DNA of 64,000 nt from Cololabis saira. Lineage: Eukaryota; Chordata; Actinopteri; Beloniformes; Belonidae. The stretch lies in NCBI RefSeq assembly GCF_033807715.1, contig NC_084592.1:27647919-27711918 (forward strand), in the 5' to 3' direction. Position 1 is the first letter of the stretch; each line of letters opens with the position of its first letter. Of this stretch, positions 47,723-61,242 are shown in pieces. Below the pieces are notes generated by a model. That model saw only the letters and a list, made by a program, of their open reading frames with translations. It was not told the DNA's origin and ran no database searches. The position numbers and the translations under genes were made by a program.

Positions 47723-48929
47723 AATGTTCTTATATTATTTAGGGCTGCATTTTACAAGAGGAAGTGGGTTAATGAGAAAAGTTCAAGCAAAGTCCAACCT
47801 CCCTTATTCAGCTTATAACACACACAGCTTATAACACAAAAGCAGGAAGAATTCACATAAATTTGGAGGGAATAAAAACGAGGTGACAGGTTCAAGAGTT
47901 CAGCCACTGCTAAGACTTAGTTTGGATGCCACTGCCATTCGGCACACCCCACTTACTTGGGGAATGTTAGGGAAAACTTAATTTACTCTTCTGTATCAAG
48001 CACTGGGTGGCGAGAATCTCCAGCAGGGAATACCAAAAGAGGAACAAGAGCAGAAGAGGATTGTATCGAAAAGGAAACCTAGACCTTCCATGTCTCAAGA
48101 TGTGGCATGGCCCCTTTTCAGATTTTCAAATCTCTGAATGGTTTTCACAATCACATAAGATACCATGAAATCAATTATCTCACCTCTGACATCTAAATAC
48201 TGCATGTTATATAAGTGTAACAAGAAAAAAACTAATTAAAGTCTCATCTTAAAGATCATTCCTTATCTGTAGATCTGTAGATCCACAATGTTGATGAAAA
48301 GCTTGTCTCTTTTTTTATTTGTTTTCTTAATTAAATCCCTGTTGCTTAGTCTTTACATGTGTTTTGACTTCAACATAACCTGAACAAAATTCAATTGAAT
48401 TCCATTAGCATGTATTACAATAACCAAGCAATGTTGAGAGGGCATGTTGCCATGGTGATTTACATACAAAACTTGTTGGAACTGAAAATACAGGCTACCT
48501 GGAATGTTTTTCTGTCTGAATTAGGCTTTATGTTTCATATTCAACTGCTTCCAAAGTTTTTTTTCTCTGGAAGGATTTCACCTACATGGCTGAACTCTCA
48601 CAGGTGAATCTTAGCTACAATACACCTACACTTCACCACGTGTCACTCATTTTAACAGTCATTGGATATTAAAATGATGCCTTCGGTTGGTATGTCATTT
48701 CAACCACTCCACGTGTTATTTTCCATAGGATGTAGTTAAATTCGCTATACGTTTGCCAAAAGGAAGAAAGGTAGGTGGATCTCCATGGTGAATCTAGTCC
48801 AGTGGTCTGGATGTGGCCCAGTGTTGACTTTCTATTTTACTATTTTAACTCAGTCAACATACTCAGCGTTGAATTAACTTAGTCTACAGCCCTGTTTCAG
48901 GCTTTTAACTCATCTGAGGGTTTTCCAAC
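47723..48929. other. Unclassified stretch
   Basis: No gene, RNA or named repeat was seen. Confidence 0.45.
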
Positions 48930-48944
48930 TATGGGCCTGATTTA

Positions 48945-49917
48945 TAGGGGTGTGTAACAATATATCGTGCCACGAAATTCTGCATATTGGGTTATTAATA
49001 TTAATCTATTGTGTTGACTAGAAACGCGCATCCGACCGCGACCGCACCTCGACCCGGGAACCAAAATCTTACTCCGCTCAGGAGAAACTAGTCCCGTTTT
49101 GTGGTCCCGTTTTGAGCTCTGAACTTTTACTTATGTAAGTCTGGTGTAGAGTTAAGCCTTACCTTATTAAATTAAACCTTTTTCGGGTCGTGAGTAGGAT
49201 AAACACGCAGGCAACTTCTGCTGAGCTCCAGTGTACTTTAATGTCCCTCAACAGTGTAGGATTTTAGAACATCAACACAGCACCTAGTGCCGTACTGTGG
49301 CGTATCACTCCGCCCAATCTAAAACATATTAACAACTACAGATAAACTGACTCATGTAATTATAGTCCCTGATTTACATCAGAATATAAAGAATATATTT
49401 ATAAAATAATGAACCCTGAATTACCAAAATAAACTTCTTAACAAAAATAAATCTCCTCTTACACTTATAAGGTGAGCATGAATCAATCTTTTTTATGATG
49501 CAAAATTGTATGTATTTATTTACTTTTATTTATTTATTTAATTTTAGTTGTTAAATTAGAAATAAAAAAAGTCAAATCATACATGAGAGAAACTATTCAG
49601 TTTGTGGCAAAATATGTTTACTGAAGATGCATAATGCAAACCTGACATTTACTTTTAGTTCAGTTTGTCGAAAATGGTTGGCCTGGCTTTCTCTTTAAAA
49701 CCTAAACAGTTATAAAGCGTTACAAACTGTAACAATAGAGCAAACGTACAGCATTGTTTTGTATTTTGTGTCTTTCAAATAAAAGAGAATTTTTTCCAGT
49801 CATATGTTCCTCATTCAAGGTTGTTAAAAAAATACTGCTATAATATCGTATCGTTATCGTGACCTCAATATCGTGTATCGTACCGTATCATGAGATTAGT
49901 GTATCGTTACACCCCTA
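48945..49917. mobile_element. hAT-type non-autonomous element (973 bp)
   Basis: It starts TAGGGGTGTGTAACAATATA and ends, inverted, TAGGGGTGTAACGATACACT. It is flanked by the perfect 8-bp duplication CTGATTTA (48937-48944, 49918-49925), the hAT hallmark. The duplicated octamer is part of the host Harbinger terminus. No open frame is present. Confidence 0.92.
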
Positions 49918-50301
49918 CTGATTTACTAAAGGTTTGAGTGCGTAAAAACGCGTGCAAACTTGACATCACCCGCAAACCAATGTGCAAGCTGATCTACTAA
50001 CAGCGTGCAAAGAGGACTGCGCCTCTCAAATGAGCAAAATAGCACACGCTGTTCATTTAGTACTTTTGCCCTGATGAATAATCAATATGGGGCGTACCCC
50101 GCCAGAAAGCGCTAAATACTGGGAGGGGAAAATGCAAATAGGTTCATTTACCACACGCAATGAGATTTACCAAGCCTGAAAGTTATTGCGGGGATTGTGA
50201 TTGCGTCTGTATTTAATATGTTCGAAAGGAAGGTGCTAATCTGCCCAGCATTACGCACCGATGGCTGCTGTTATTGTGGCAAGGAGGCGACATCGCCAAA
50301 A

Positions 50302-50634
50302 TCAAAGAATACCCAGAGAGAGAGTCTTTATTCTGCTGCATGCTATTTTAAAAATGGTTGCACAAGTTTTATTAAAGGCCACTTTTTCTTTAGTTCTTCG
50401 CCTTATATCTTGCCACCTTCTTTTAACCTCATCTGCCGTTCTTTTTGTCTTACCAACTGTATTTATTCTATCGCAGATTTTCTCCCATATTGCGTTTCTT
50501 TTGGTAATGTTTAAATTTGTTTGCTGTAGTTCATGAATGTGTTTATTTGCCTCTTCCACTAATATCTCTAACTCCAACTCGTCAAATTTCATTTTGCGCT
50601 TGCGACTATCCTGCTTTCCATCCAGACTCTCCAT
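50302..50634 (-). CDS. Myb/SANT-like DNA-binding protein of a Harbinger-type element
   Basis: 110 codons from the ATG at 50632-50634. After a basic start (MESLDGKQDSRKRKMKF) comes the trihelix/Myb-like pattern: FDELELEILVEEANKH, NITKRNAIWEKICDRINTVG, RTADEVKRRWQDIRRRTKEK. Three conserved aromatic or hydrophobic positions (L, W, W) fit the Myb/SANT-like family encoded beside the Harbinger transposase, which helps it reach DNA ends and enter the nucleus. The usual protein is longer, so the C-terminus may be truncated. The expected transposase partner is absent from this copy. Confidence 0.72.
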   Translation of the reverse strand: MESLDGKQDSRKRKMKFDELELEILVEEANKHIHELQQTNLNITKRNAIWEKICDRINTVGKTKRTADEVKRRWQDIRRRTKEKVAFNKTCATIFKIACSRIKTLSLGIL

Positions 50635-50814
50635 GGCGCAAACCGTAAGACACGCAACACCTCATTTAAATACTGCGGTTTGCACCTGTTATCAATTGCG
50701 CAAGCATTCTTAGTTGATCACCCGCAAAACACACAACAACAGCACGTGCAAACTTTTTCAGTGCACACGCAATTTAGTACTCTTTATTTAGGATCTTAGT
50801 AAATCAGGCCCTAT

Positions 50815-53800
50815 GAGTTAGTATTTTACCAGTAGTTATGTAATAGGCTACACACAAATAAATGCTTTCGAGCACAAAATCCTTTTTTTTTTTTTTTAAA
50901 CCTGTTTGCTTTAAAGATGACTGTAGCCAAGAAGAAAGGAAACCAGGTGGTAAATATATAAAGTACACAATACTGATTAATACTGATTAATAAGGATTGT
51001 GAAATTATTAATTTAGTAACAGAAGAAGTTCCAAACACAGAAAACGGCACATGTGTATCATCATCAGTTAGACTTAAAACTAAATTTGCTATAATAGGGT
51101 ATATACAAACACTGGTAAGGTTTTCCTTCAAGTTATTAAATAAGGCAGTGTATTTGAAATTGATATAATATAGATATTGCTAAACGTTATGTTTGAGTTT
51201 TGTTTTTTGATCAAGGGGCAAAACTTCTTTAATTCACATCAGTGACGTCATCAAAATTGTCCAGCCTGCAAAACTCAAAATCAACAGTATCACTAATGAG
51301 GGCAGATATATAACTAAATCCAGGTGTTGATGTGTCGGTACACTGGACTTTCAATGTGCATCTTTAAGGGGGAGAGAATTAGATGGAGAGAGTAAGGAAG
51401 AAGAAGAAATAGACCTGTATAAGGTTGTCATTACTTTACACCTTGTAGTATAGTGGCTTTGTCATATCTAGGAGCTGTTACTGTGCGGCAGGTCAGCATC
51501 CCTGGCTGGTTTCCATCCCCCTGACAGCTTGTCTCTTGGCCTGCTGCCGCTCCATGCAAAAAAGGTCCCTTTTAATTATCTTTTGAGTCAAATACACATT
51601 GAGGAAGTCCAGAAGCACAGGTTTCTGTTTGGTTTCCTTGAATGTGTTGGGAAAAAAAGTCAGAGTGATTTGAAATGAAAAATCTTTGCTTCACATCTGA
51701 TCATCATTTTAACAGCTGCTTCTTTGCTCAAGTTCCCATTTGCAATACAAGATTGTCCCAGCTGTCTCTGGTACTTGGATGTACTTAATGCAAGTCTTAA
51801 AGAAGAATGTTGGCCTAAAAGTTGATTTACGATGTGATATTGTGATTTGACATTTTTACTAAAGCGCTACTGTCAGGATGCCATGGTCATTAAGCAACAA
51901 ATTCAGTTCAGACAGTCAAGGTCACATCACCCATCCATATCTGTCTAATATCAAGCTACTTCGAACAGGCAACTCCATCTGTTGTGTTTTATTTAGCTGT
52001 GGAAGATCCAACTTTGCAGAGTCTTTAAGCAATTAAAAACACCTTGTATCTCTGCAAACTTGTGGGAAAGTAATGCAGATCTTTCACAGTAAATCCACCG
52101 TATGGGTTTTCTTTGAAAGAGATGCTTTTTATGCACTTGAACATATTTTGTTCCCTTGATGCTGGCAGGTTAAGAGAAATACTGTATAAACTCAGAACTG
52201 AACAGTTACTGGACCATTTGTAAATGCTCCCTTTCAATCAAAGACACAAACACTTTAAAAACAACTCTCAGCATTCAACTGGGAAATACTATTTAAAAAA
52301 AACTTAACATATGGAGAAAGGAAAGGGGAAAAACATTCACAACATTCCTCATTCTAACCACATGTTCTCAAGTGAGATAAAAACACAATATTGATTAGTC
52401 CCCATATTGTTCCGTTGACAGCAACCAAGTCCTGAGGAATGAACGGTATTTTAATAGATTTGGTATGCAGTCAGAAGGCCGACTGGACCACATGTTTCAT
52501 ATGTTGAAATCGAGCAGCTGCAAAATCACAGTCGCGTGCCCTCACCGCAGCTAACTGGTGCCACGCAATTAATGAGAGCTTCACACCACAAACTTGTGCA
52601 TGATCTCCAATTTAAATACCTTCTCTCTCTCCGCGGACAAAAACACCCAAAAACAAACAGACAAGAAAACCTGAAACAGATTTTTAAAAAGACAATGCAA
52701 GAACATGTTTGGGTCACAAACAGATGTTAGTACACCCTTGAAGCCAATAAATTATTTTGGGACATTGTCATGGAGTCAGGTTAGCCAAGGTAACACAGTT
52801 AGTGTTTAATAATTACTTGAAGTTGACAAATAAAAGAATATTCACACCATAAATTATGAAGCATTTGACATCAACATCAACATGAACACGTTGTAAAACT
52901 TTTGTGGTTCAAAAAATGATTACATATATTAAATATTTAGGAAAAGCAATTACCTCACTGTATATATTTTCTTTTTCCATGTTTTTACAGTCATACATTA
53001 TATTTTTAATGTCTTATTATATCTCCTATGGGAAGGGGGTGGCTTAATGGCCTGGAGTCTTTTCCATCCATTGTTTATCTGAAATCAGAAAATCGGTCTG
53101 TTAATAGTGGACACTGGTGTTTGCATTCTTGAAAAGTAGTTAGAGAATCAGTCTTATTTAAATGGTCGCACAAAGAACCATATTCATCAGCTGGATGGGT
53201 GTCAGTACTAAGCAGCTACACAAATTGACATGTGATCACATTATATTGTGAAGTGTTTATCCTTGCACGATCAGGATTTGTGAACAGTATTATTTTTCAG
53301 TTTTTTTTCTGTATAGCATGAACTTGTACAGATACAATGCCTTGCAAAAGTACCTGCAAATCTCCACAGCACTGTGTGGCATCTGTTCACAGTAACACTT
53401 CAAGCACATTGCTTAAAAAAAATCTAAACTAAGCTCTTTTTTAAGAGAACACAATGCCCCCAGTGAAGCATGGTAGCAGCAGAGATAGGCTGCAGGGATG
53501 ACTGCCACCAGCAGGGTTAGGGAAAATAGACAAAATAGAGTATTTATAGATACAGGCAGATGGATGAGGGAACATACGATTTAATCTTCCAGAGAAGTGC
53601 GGTTCAGGGTGATGATGAATTTCAGCATACTGCTAAAGTGACACTGAACGGGTTCAAGTTTTTCGATATCTGACTTATTTCCTATTTAATGTTTTTTCTC
53701 TTCCTATTAAAATTCGAATAAGGAGTAGACAGATTTGTTCAATAGTTTATTGATAGTTCATTGATTGTTTGCAATAGCTTGCAAAGCAAAATCATTGTAA

Positions 53801-54855
53801 TTGGACCTAAAACCAATTTGCCTTGTTAATCAATTTATATCTTATGTGTATATAAAACCAGGTCTACATATTAACTATAATGAATTCTGAAGCAGTTCAG
53901 AATAATTTTTATTCCACTTTATTCTAAATCCCTTTTGTCAAGCTTAGAAAACTGTTTCTCAGTTGTACTCTACCTCTGACTTCACATTCTCATGTAAGAT
54001 AAATGTTTTGTTAGTCAGTTTCTAAAGACTCAAGCCAGCCAAAGAGCACATAAAACAGTATTCAGTAAAGTCCATGTCTTAGAACAGTAGAAGCGGATGA
54101 TTCAAAGCGACTGCTATGTGTACAATAACATTTTATTGAATTACTGAATAAACTTTGAGTCAGGTGGCTCAGAGGTGTTGTGTAAGTATGAGCAAAAAGA
54201 TTGCAATTCCCATCCTCGGAAGTACCTTTGTTTGAGTCAGGGATTCTAACAGCAGTTCATTTGAGTTCATCCTGTTTGGAAGAAGAACTTAATCTCTCTT
54301 TTCAGTTTTTGTGATGGTCCTTGTTCGTATTATTCTGCTGCAAAGGAAGGAGGAGGAGTACATCTTTCAACATCCTGGTCATGGATTAGGTTCTTAGTGG
54401 ATGACATCATTGTTGGTGGCTTTGCCTATATTGTGTTGGCACTGGATTGGGGTAAGGGGTGTCTTTCACAGGGATTCATGAAATTCACACACAAGACTGA
54501 AAGGAAATGTACCTAGTACATTATACTTTGGGCCAGATGGTTGTTATTGATTTATTTGTCCTGAATCCGTTCTTCTCCAAGAATACCTAAATGTTTTTTT
54601 GAATATCTCCTACAAATATTGACAATCATAGTATTCTCATAAACCAGACATGAGCTGCAAAGTTACTTTTGGAAAAAAATGTAGATAAAACTTTAATCAT
54701 ACAGTGGAAAAGCCTATCACACATGAACAGAATGAACAAATAGCGTGAATTAAACAATTTGTTACATGTAAAATCCCCAAAAAGGTTCACGGAACATTCT
54801 CATATATACAGTATGATTCCATGTAGATATGCCGATTTGGTAGTCACATCTTCAA
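50815..54855. other. Longest repeat-poor stretch (about 4 kb)
   Basis: I find no transposon termini, no long open frame and only short A/T runs. Segments around 51480-51600, 51860-52000 and 52520-52640 are of balanced composition with no repeat signature. If this window contains conserved non-coding sequence, it is most likely here, but that is inference from the absence of repeats only. Confidence 0.45.
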
Positions 54856-54859
54856 GATT

Positions 54860-57335
54860 TTGCAGAGACAGAGAAATTAACCTGCCGAAGTTACATCAGG
54901 AACAGGTTACGAATTTAGACTCACCGCTCTCAATAGGAGAACTTCATGAAGCTCTTCAACATATGCCCAATAATAAAGCTCCGGGCCCAGATGGTTTCCC
55001 AGCTGAATTTTATAAGGAATTCTGGAGCATATTAGCACCAACATTTTATAAATTGATCATAAATGTTAGGGAAAATAAAAGCTTACCATTAAATATGAAC
55101 TCTGCTAATATTAGTCTTTTATTAAAACCGGACAAAGATCCCTTGCTCCCATCGAGCTACCGCCCAATTTTCTTGATAAATGTAGACCATAAAATAATTA
55201 GCAAGGCCCTTACTGAACGTCTGAAAAGAGTCACCCCTTCTATTATACATCCGGATCAAACAGGCTTCATTAAAGGTAGACATTCTTCTACTAATATTCG
55301 CAGATTATTAAATATTATAGACTATTCGAGTATCAATAAACAGGAAACTACTATTATATCCTTAGACGCGGAAAAAGCATTTGATCGGGTAAATGCAGGT
55401 TTCTATTGGCAACTTAAACATAAATTTGGATTTGGCGAATCTTTCATTGACTGGATAAAAATATTATACAGCTCTCCCAAGGCACGTGTAAGGACAAATG
55501 ATCAAATCTCTACAAGTTTTAACTTGCAAAGAGGCACTAGACAGGGTTGCCCTCTCTCTCCCTCATTATTTGCAATATTTATTGAACCTTTAGCAGCAGC
55601 TATTAGACAAAATCAAAATATTAAAGGTATACAATGCAAAATATTAGAGCACAAAATAAGTCTTTATGTGGATGACATACTCCTCTTCCTCCAGAACTCA
55701 TGATCTTCACTATCACAGACAATTGCACTTATAGAGGGATTTTCATCTCTGTCTGACTATTCTATTAATTGGTCTAAATCCACTGTTTTGTGTGTTAACT
55801 GCAATTTTAGGAATATAACCAATACTCAATTACAATCAGGGAACATTAGATATTTAGGCATAGACATCTCCCCTAGGCTGTCAGAGTTAATAAAATTAAA
55901 TTATGTTCAGCTTATAAAGAAAATAGAAGATGATCTTTCCAGATGGAGCTCTCTCCCCATCTCGCTCATGGGTAGAATAGCCACCATTAAAATTATGGTT
56001 GTACCAAAAGTAAATTATTTTTTCTCAATGATACCATTCAAACCCCCTCTTTCCTGGTTTAAATCATTGGACTCATATGTATCAAAATTTCTGTGGAAAA
56101 ATAAAACACCACGCATTAGTTTAAAGACATTGCAAAAATCCAAAGAATATGGAGGTTTAGAGTTACCTAATTTTCAGTATTACTTCATAGCCAATAAATT
56201 ACAGTATATTGTAAAATGGTCAAAAGACCATCCTTTAGATAGTCAATGGCTGGACTCAGAGCAAGTGTTTTGCAACGAACTAGAAATCTCAGAGTTACCA
56301 TTTATAAGTCATAGCATCAAACATCATCAATGTTTCAAAAGCATTAATATTAGCACAACTCTATCAGCTTGGTGGGAATTTCTTAAAGTAGCTAAAATGT
56401 CACTTTTTCCATGTGACCGTACACCCATATGGAACAACCCAGACATCCTGAAAAATGATAAAAAGATGGTAAACTTTGTTCAATGGAGAGATCAAGGAAT
56501 ACGGTATTTACAGCACGTAATTGTAGGAGGACAGTTTGTACCTTTCAATACACTTATTGTTCAATATGGAGTTAGCAGTAATACATTTTTAGAGTACCAA
56601 CAACTTAAGGCCATAATAAATAAAACATATAAAATTAGCCAATTAGACTTACAACTTCCCGCTAGGATAATAGATTTATTGAATCTAAGCACTTTAAAGT
56701 TGTTATCAAAACTCTACAGGTTAGTGTCTAAACTGGAAAATTCTCTCTCTCCAAGTCTCTCTCCAGATCTCCAAGTGGGAGGCGGATCTCTCTCTTAACA
56801 CGACCAGTTTTCTTGGTCACAAATATGCTTAAATACGTTTACTATGACTAAGAACCCAAACTTACAACTTATACAGTACAAAGTTCTTCATAGAATACAC
56901 TATACTGGACAAAGGATGTTCCAGATGGGCTTTGTCACCTCTAATATCTGTTCACAGTGCACAGAGAACACCCCAGATAATTATATGTATGCTTTATGGT
57001 TCTGTACACCGGTACAGAGGTTCTGGAAGGAGATTTGTGAGGATTTATCCACATGGATCAACTACAGAATCCCAGTGTGCCCCACGATATGTATATTAGG
57101 TCACCTGGGAGACATTCAAATGGAACCTAACTGGACACACCGGGTTCTCACTGCATTATGTATCGCAAAGAAAACCATTCTAGTGAATTGGAAACAAAAG
57201 TCCAGTTTATGTATCAACCACTTTAGGAATCTTTTATCAGATCATATTAGTAGTGAGATAATGTCTGCCTCCACTGAACAACATTCGGCTGAATTGCACT
57301 CTCTCTGGTCCCCGATTATTGGCTTCATTACCTAG
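54860..57335 (+). pseudogene. L1-type ORF2, reverse transcriptase to C-terminus
   Basis: Readable segments: MPNNKAPGPDGFPAEFYKEF, SYRPIFLINVDHKIISKAL, TGFIKGRHSSTNIRRLLNII, LDAEKAFDRV, RGTRQGCPLSPSLFAIFIEP, LYVDDILLFLQNS, then TGA (about 55700-55702). After the stop the frame continues (GFSSLSDYSINWSKST) to NIRYLGIDISPRLS and through the C-terminal domain to about 56790, where a frameshift precedes the last 170 residues (HRIHYTGQRMFQMGF to SLWSPIIGFIT). The RT active site is YVDD. It is a different family from the L1 at 30972-36853, which has YADD and a different tail. Confidence 0.9.
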
Positions 57336-57400
57336 TGGGGGCGGGGGGGTGGTGATCTCGTAGCCCTTTGGGGTGGGGGTCGGCTTGGGGGGTCTCATAG

Positions 57401-57509
<109 letters not shown>

Positions 57510-57815
57510 TGATCATATACATACACGCATACACACACATAGACATACACACTGGCTTGTTCACCTGCATGCTTGCTCTGTAGTTTTTGGGGTTAGGTAG
57601 CGATAGCGGTAGCTTAGCTCAGACTGCGATCAGATCTCAAGATTTGGGTCGATTGCTGTTCGTGTTTTGGTCGGCTCCGTGCCGGTTGGTTTTTTTGTTG
57701 CAGATTTCCAGTGCTTGACGTGTGTCTCCGTGTGTTCCTGCTTCCTGGATTGGCAGTCCCCCCCCCCTATCCACCCCCCCCCAAAAAAAAAAATCACTGG
57801 GTTTGTATGTGTAAA

Positions 57816-59057
57816 GACATTGAGATCAACAGACTTCTAGTTTCCCACCTTGGGAAGCTTGTGGATTTCACCAGAGGAAGTGCATAATCGGGTAATCTGC
57901 AATTGCAGGATTTGTTTTAAGCCTTTTGTGAAATCCAGTTGTGCAGAACTTTGTGCATTCCACTGTTGGTGTAACAAGAGGTAGATAATGAGATAACAGC
58001 CCCGTAAATTATCCTCCAACCTTCAGATGGTCCACAAATAAGAGTTTGTCCTCACTTTGAGCCAATTAAAGATGATAACAGCATGTCTTGAATTTTTCCA
58101 AAGCACTGTAATGTGGTAAAAACACATAACTACCTGTGTGGGAAGGTACATGTCCTACCAAAGCTCACCTGTGTTTTAATATATAACTTGATTATAGCAG
58201 GACCACAAACATTACAAAGGAAACGTTGTGCTGCAGATGAGAATAAAAATGCATGCCTTTGTCACCAGCTAGCTTCGCCTATCCGAAGTGCTCACAAATA
58301 AAGTTGACTAAGAGGTAGGGTTACGAACGTTTGACGTTTGAAGTGCGGAGTGATGTGTTTGCCAAGGGGTTGATAGAAGGGTATCATGAAATTCACCGCA
58401 AACAAAGTAAAGTAACATAAACCGGCCTACCCTTGTGAATAAAACCAGCACTCCTGCCATCATCAGTGACAACTGCTGAAAATATATCCAACATTTTATT
58501 TTTTTCTGTTTAATTTTACACACCGTAGCTTTTAGTTTCTATCAGACGTTCTCCATTTCCACTCTTAGTTAACACATTCTTCCAAATTCTTATGATTATT
58601 ATTTCAAGAAATCATATTTTACCTGATAATCATCGCTGAAACATTGATTTTTACAAATGGGGCTGACTTGTTCAAAACATATACTGTATGTGTACATTTT
58701 CTTTTGAACTGAAAAATCCATCATGACATTCTTTGACCATACTGTTATCAAATCTGTGTCATCTTTTCCTTTGGTTTCATGGTCTGGGAGTTTTTCTATC
58801 AAAAACAAGAACTCCACCTAAATCAAGAGGTGAAAAGGTTGAGTGAACTCATTGGTCAGTTTCAGACAAGCCCAGACTTCCTGTATAGCAGTCAGTTAAA
58901 GCCATTTCCACTTCGAGTTTCAGCTGCTTCTCTCCCAACAAAGGTTTTTAGTTCAAAGGTATCAAATGAAACGTTTTATGAAAAGCTTCAGTGCTTCTAT
59001 TACACTGATGAACAGGCTGTAACATTTACACATTTGTTTATTGATGGAGCTCTTTAT
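57816..59057. other. Unclassified stretch
   Basis: No transposon or gene was recognised. The 93-codon frame at 58779-59060 runs into family A and has no domain I know. Confidence 0.45.
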
Positions 59058-60352
59058 TAGGGCCCGACAGTGCGAAGGCCCTATTGTATCTGTAGGAATT
59101 TTTTTTTTTTTTGTTTTTATTTTTTTGACGAAATGATGGCTTTTTGCCCCCCTAAACGTGCCCCAAAAGTCACCAAATTTTGCACGCAAGCCAGGCCTCG
59201 CGAAACATTTGATATTTAATGGTTTGCATTAATGGGCGTGGGCTAATGGCTCAACAGCGCCCCCTAGAAAGCTTTGTGCCTCAAGCCCCACAATACGGTT
59301 TGATGTACATGCACAAAAATTAGTACACACCTGTATCATGTCGCAACTTAAAGAAAAGTCTATTGGCACCATGGCCGAAACGAACAGGAAGTCGGCCATT
59401 TTGAATTAATCGTGTAATTTTTTTGGCGCAATTTATGCCATTCCTTCGGCAGTTAATGCGGCCCGAACCGTAACGTGCACCCAGGTGTGTTATACATCAA
59501 AATGTGCGTCTCCATCCTGTAACGATGGGCATTACTTTTCTCAGTCAAAAGTGTTACCGTGGCGACGATAGATGCCAAAAAGCGCGCCCCCCCCTTCGTC
59601 TGATTGGTGATATGATAGTTCCTACTTTCTGCCATAACCTTTGAATGGTTTGACATAGAGAGTCGTGGGTGGTGTCATCGGACTCGGTTTTGAGTACTTG
59701 ACCTTCATTGGCATGAATTAGCCCCGCTCCTTCTTCTGATTGGTCGAAATGTGATAGTTCCGATTTTCTGCAATAACTTTTGAATGGTTTGACATAAAGA
59801 CTCGTGGGTGGTGTCATCGGACATGGTTTTGAGTCCTTGACCATAATTGGTGCAAATTAGCCCCGCCCCTTCTTCTGATTGGTCGATATTTGATAGTTCC
59901 TATTTTATGCCATAACTTTTAATTGGTTTGATATAGAGAGTCGTGGGTGGTGTCATCGGACTCAGTCTTGAGTCCTTGACCATAATTAGTGCAAAGTAGC
60001 CTCGTCCGTTCTTCTGATTGGTTGATATTTGATTGTCCCTTTTTCCTGGCATAACCTTTGAATGGTATGACATAAAGACTCATGGGTGGTGTCATCGGAC
60101 TCGGTATTGAGTACTTGACCTTCATTGGCCTGAATTAGCCCCGCCCCTTTATCTGATTGGTCGATATCTGATAGTTCCTACTTTCTGCCATAACTTTTGA
60201 ATGGTTTGATATAGTGAGTCGTGAGTGGTGTCATCCGCTAAATGTCCAGGTCTGAAGAATCTACATGCAAAGTCATACAAGCGCTTCCACTGCAGCACGC
60301 CTGTACGTGGACAAGGGTGCGAGGGCCCATTCATCGCTGCTTGCAGCTTTAA
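59058..60352 (+). repeat. Family A non-coding repeat, copy 3
   Basis: It starts TAGGGCCCGACAGTGCGAAG (a 10-bp gap relative to copy 1) and ends GAGGGCCCATTCATCGCTGC, then TTGCAGCTTTAATT. It has one ~110-bp module (about 59450-59585) and about four to five diverged tandem units (59650-60235), each with TTTTGAATGGTTTGACAT and GTGGGTGGTGTCATC. About 60237-60320 is an extra segment not in copies 1 and 2. It lies in the same orientation as the other copies. Confidence 0.82.
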
Positions 60353-61240
60353 TTTTATTTGGTATTTTAAATTGCTTTAATTTGGTTCTATTGGCTGTAT
60401 TTTACAGTATTATTTTAACTTCTATAGGACTTATCTTAAAGAGCACTGGAGCAATTTATTGGTTTTATTGATTTAATGATGTACTTGATTTTGTTGTTAT
60501 GTCGTCATTTTTTCTGTAGGTGTATGGCTTTCTGTGAATGAGACCTGTACTCTCAACATTGCAAAATAAATATAATCTGAACGCATTTTACAAATGACTT
60601 CATGAATGACTGACTGACTGACCCGTGAATGACTGAGGGCGGTTGCTCATTTTGGGTCAGCCCAGACGTCATAGTAAAATACACAATTTTATATCACTGC
60701 ACAAAACATGCATGATTGTTCTGATTTAACTTAATTCACCTGCTAGTAAATTCCTGCCAGTCTGGGTGTTAGTATTTCTTCCAAAAGGACTTCAGAGACT
60801 GCTGTGGTTCTCACGGAGATGAGGCTTTCTGATCAGGTCCAGGACCACAACCTCTCCATTGATGGCATCAGTGCCCCCCATCGCTTAGACCGATGAGGGG
60901 CAGTGACCGGGACACCGCAAGGTGAGTGGCCATGTTTGTATTTCAACAAACACCACTGTAACTCTAACTCTGTGACTGTCCGAAAACAAATCCGTAAACC
61001 CGACATAAAATGTATGCCTGTATCAGTATGCCCATTTCACTTGCTGTGGGAATTCCCGCGGCTCCTCTTAACAAGAGCGTACTTTAACCCAAAAGCCTCC
61101 ATTGCTACAAGTGTGACTTTGGATGTGATGCAAATATTTGGAAATTTTTAACCACATTTCTCTTAAAAAGACATTTGTGAGCTTTTACCAGTTTGTAACC
61201 TGTCTGAAGAGATGGAACAAAAAATGGACCTCAGTTATGT
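60353..61240. other. Unclassified stretch
   Basis: No gene was recognised. A short GACTGACTGACTGAC run lies near 60608-60622. Confidence 0.45.
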
Positions 61241-61242
61241 AA

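Larger units (their letters stand above)
48933..50811 (-). mobile_element. PIF/Harbinger-type element carrying a Myb/SANT-like gene
   Basis: The termini are GGGCCTGATTTA (left) and, inverted, GGGCCTGATTTACTAAGATC (right), flanked by TAT (48930-48932, 50812-50814). Left-end sequence continues at 49926 (CTAAAGGTTTGAGTGCG) after a nested hAT element is removed. A Myb/SANT-like gene typical of Harbinger-type elements lies inside; no transposase is present. TAT is not the canonical TWA, so the superfamily rests mainly on the Myb-like gene and the termini. Confidence 0.78.

Noticed and set aside
50197..50536. Plus-strand hydrophobic frames
   Set aside because: They are antisense to the Myb/SANT-like gene at 50302-50634.
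54759..54855. Start of the L1-type ORF2 at the first ATG of the open frame
   Set aside because: The first ~35 codons do not resemble ORF2. Recognisable homology begins at about 54860, so the ATG lies in flanking sequence.
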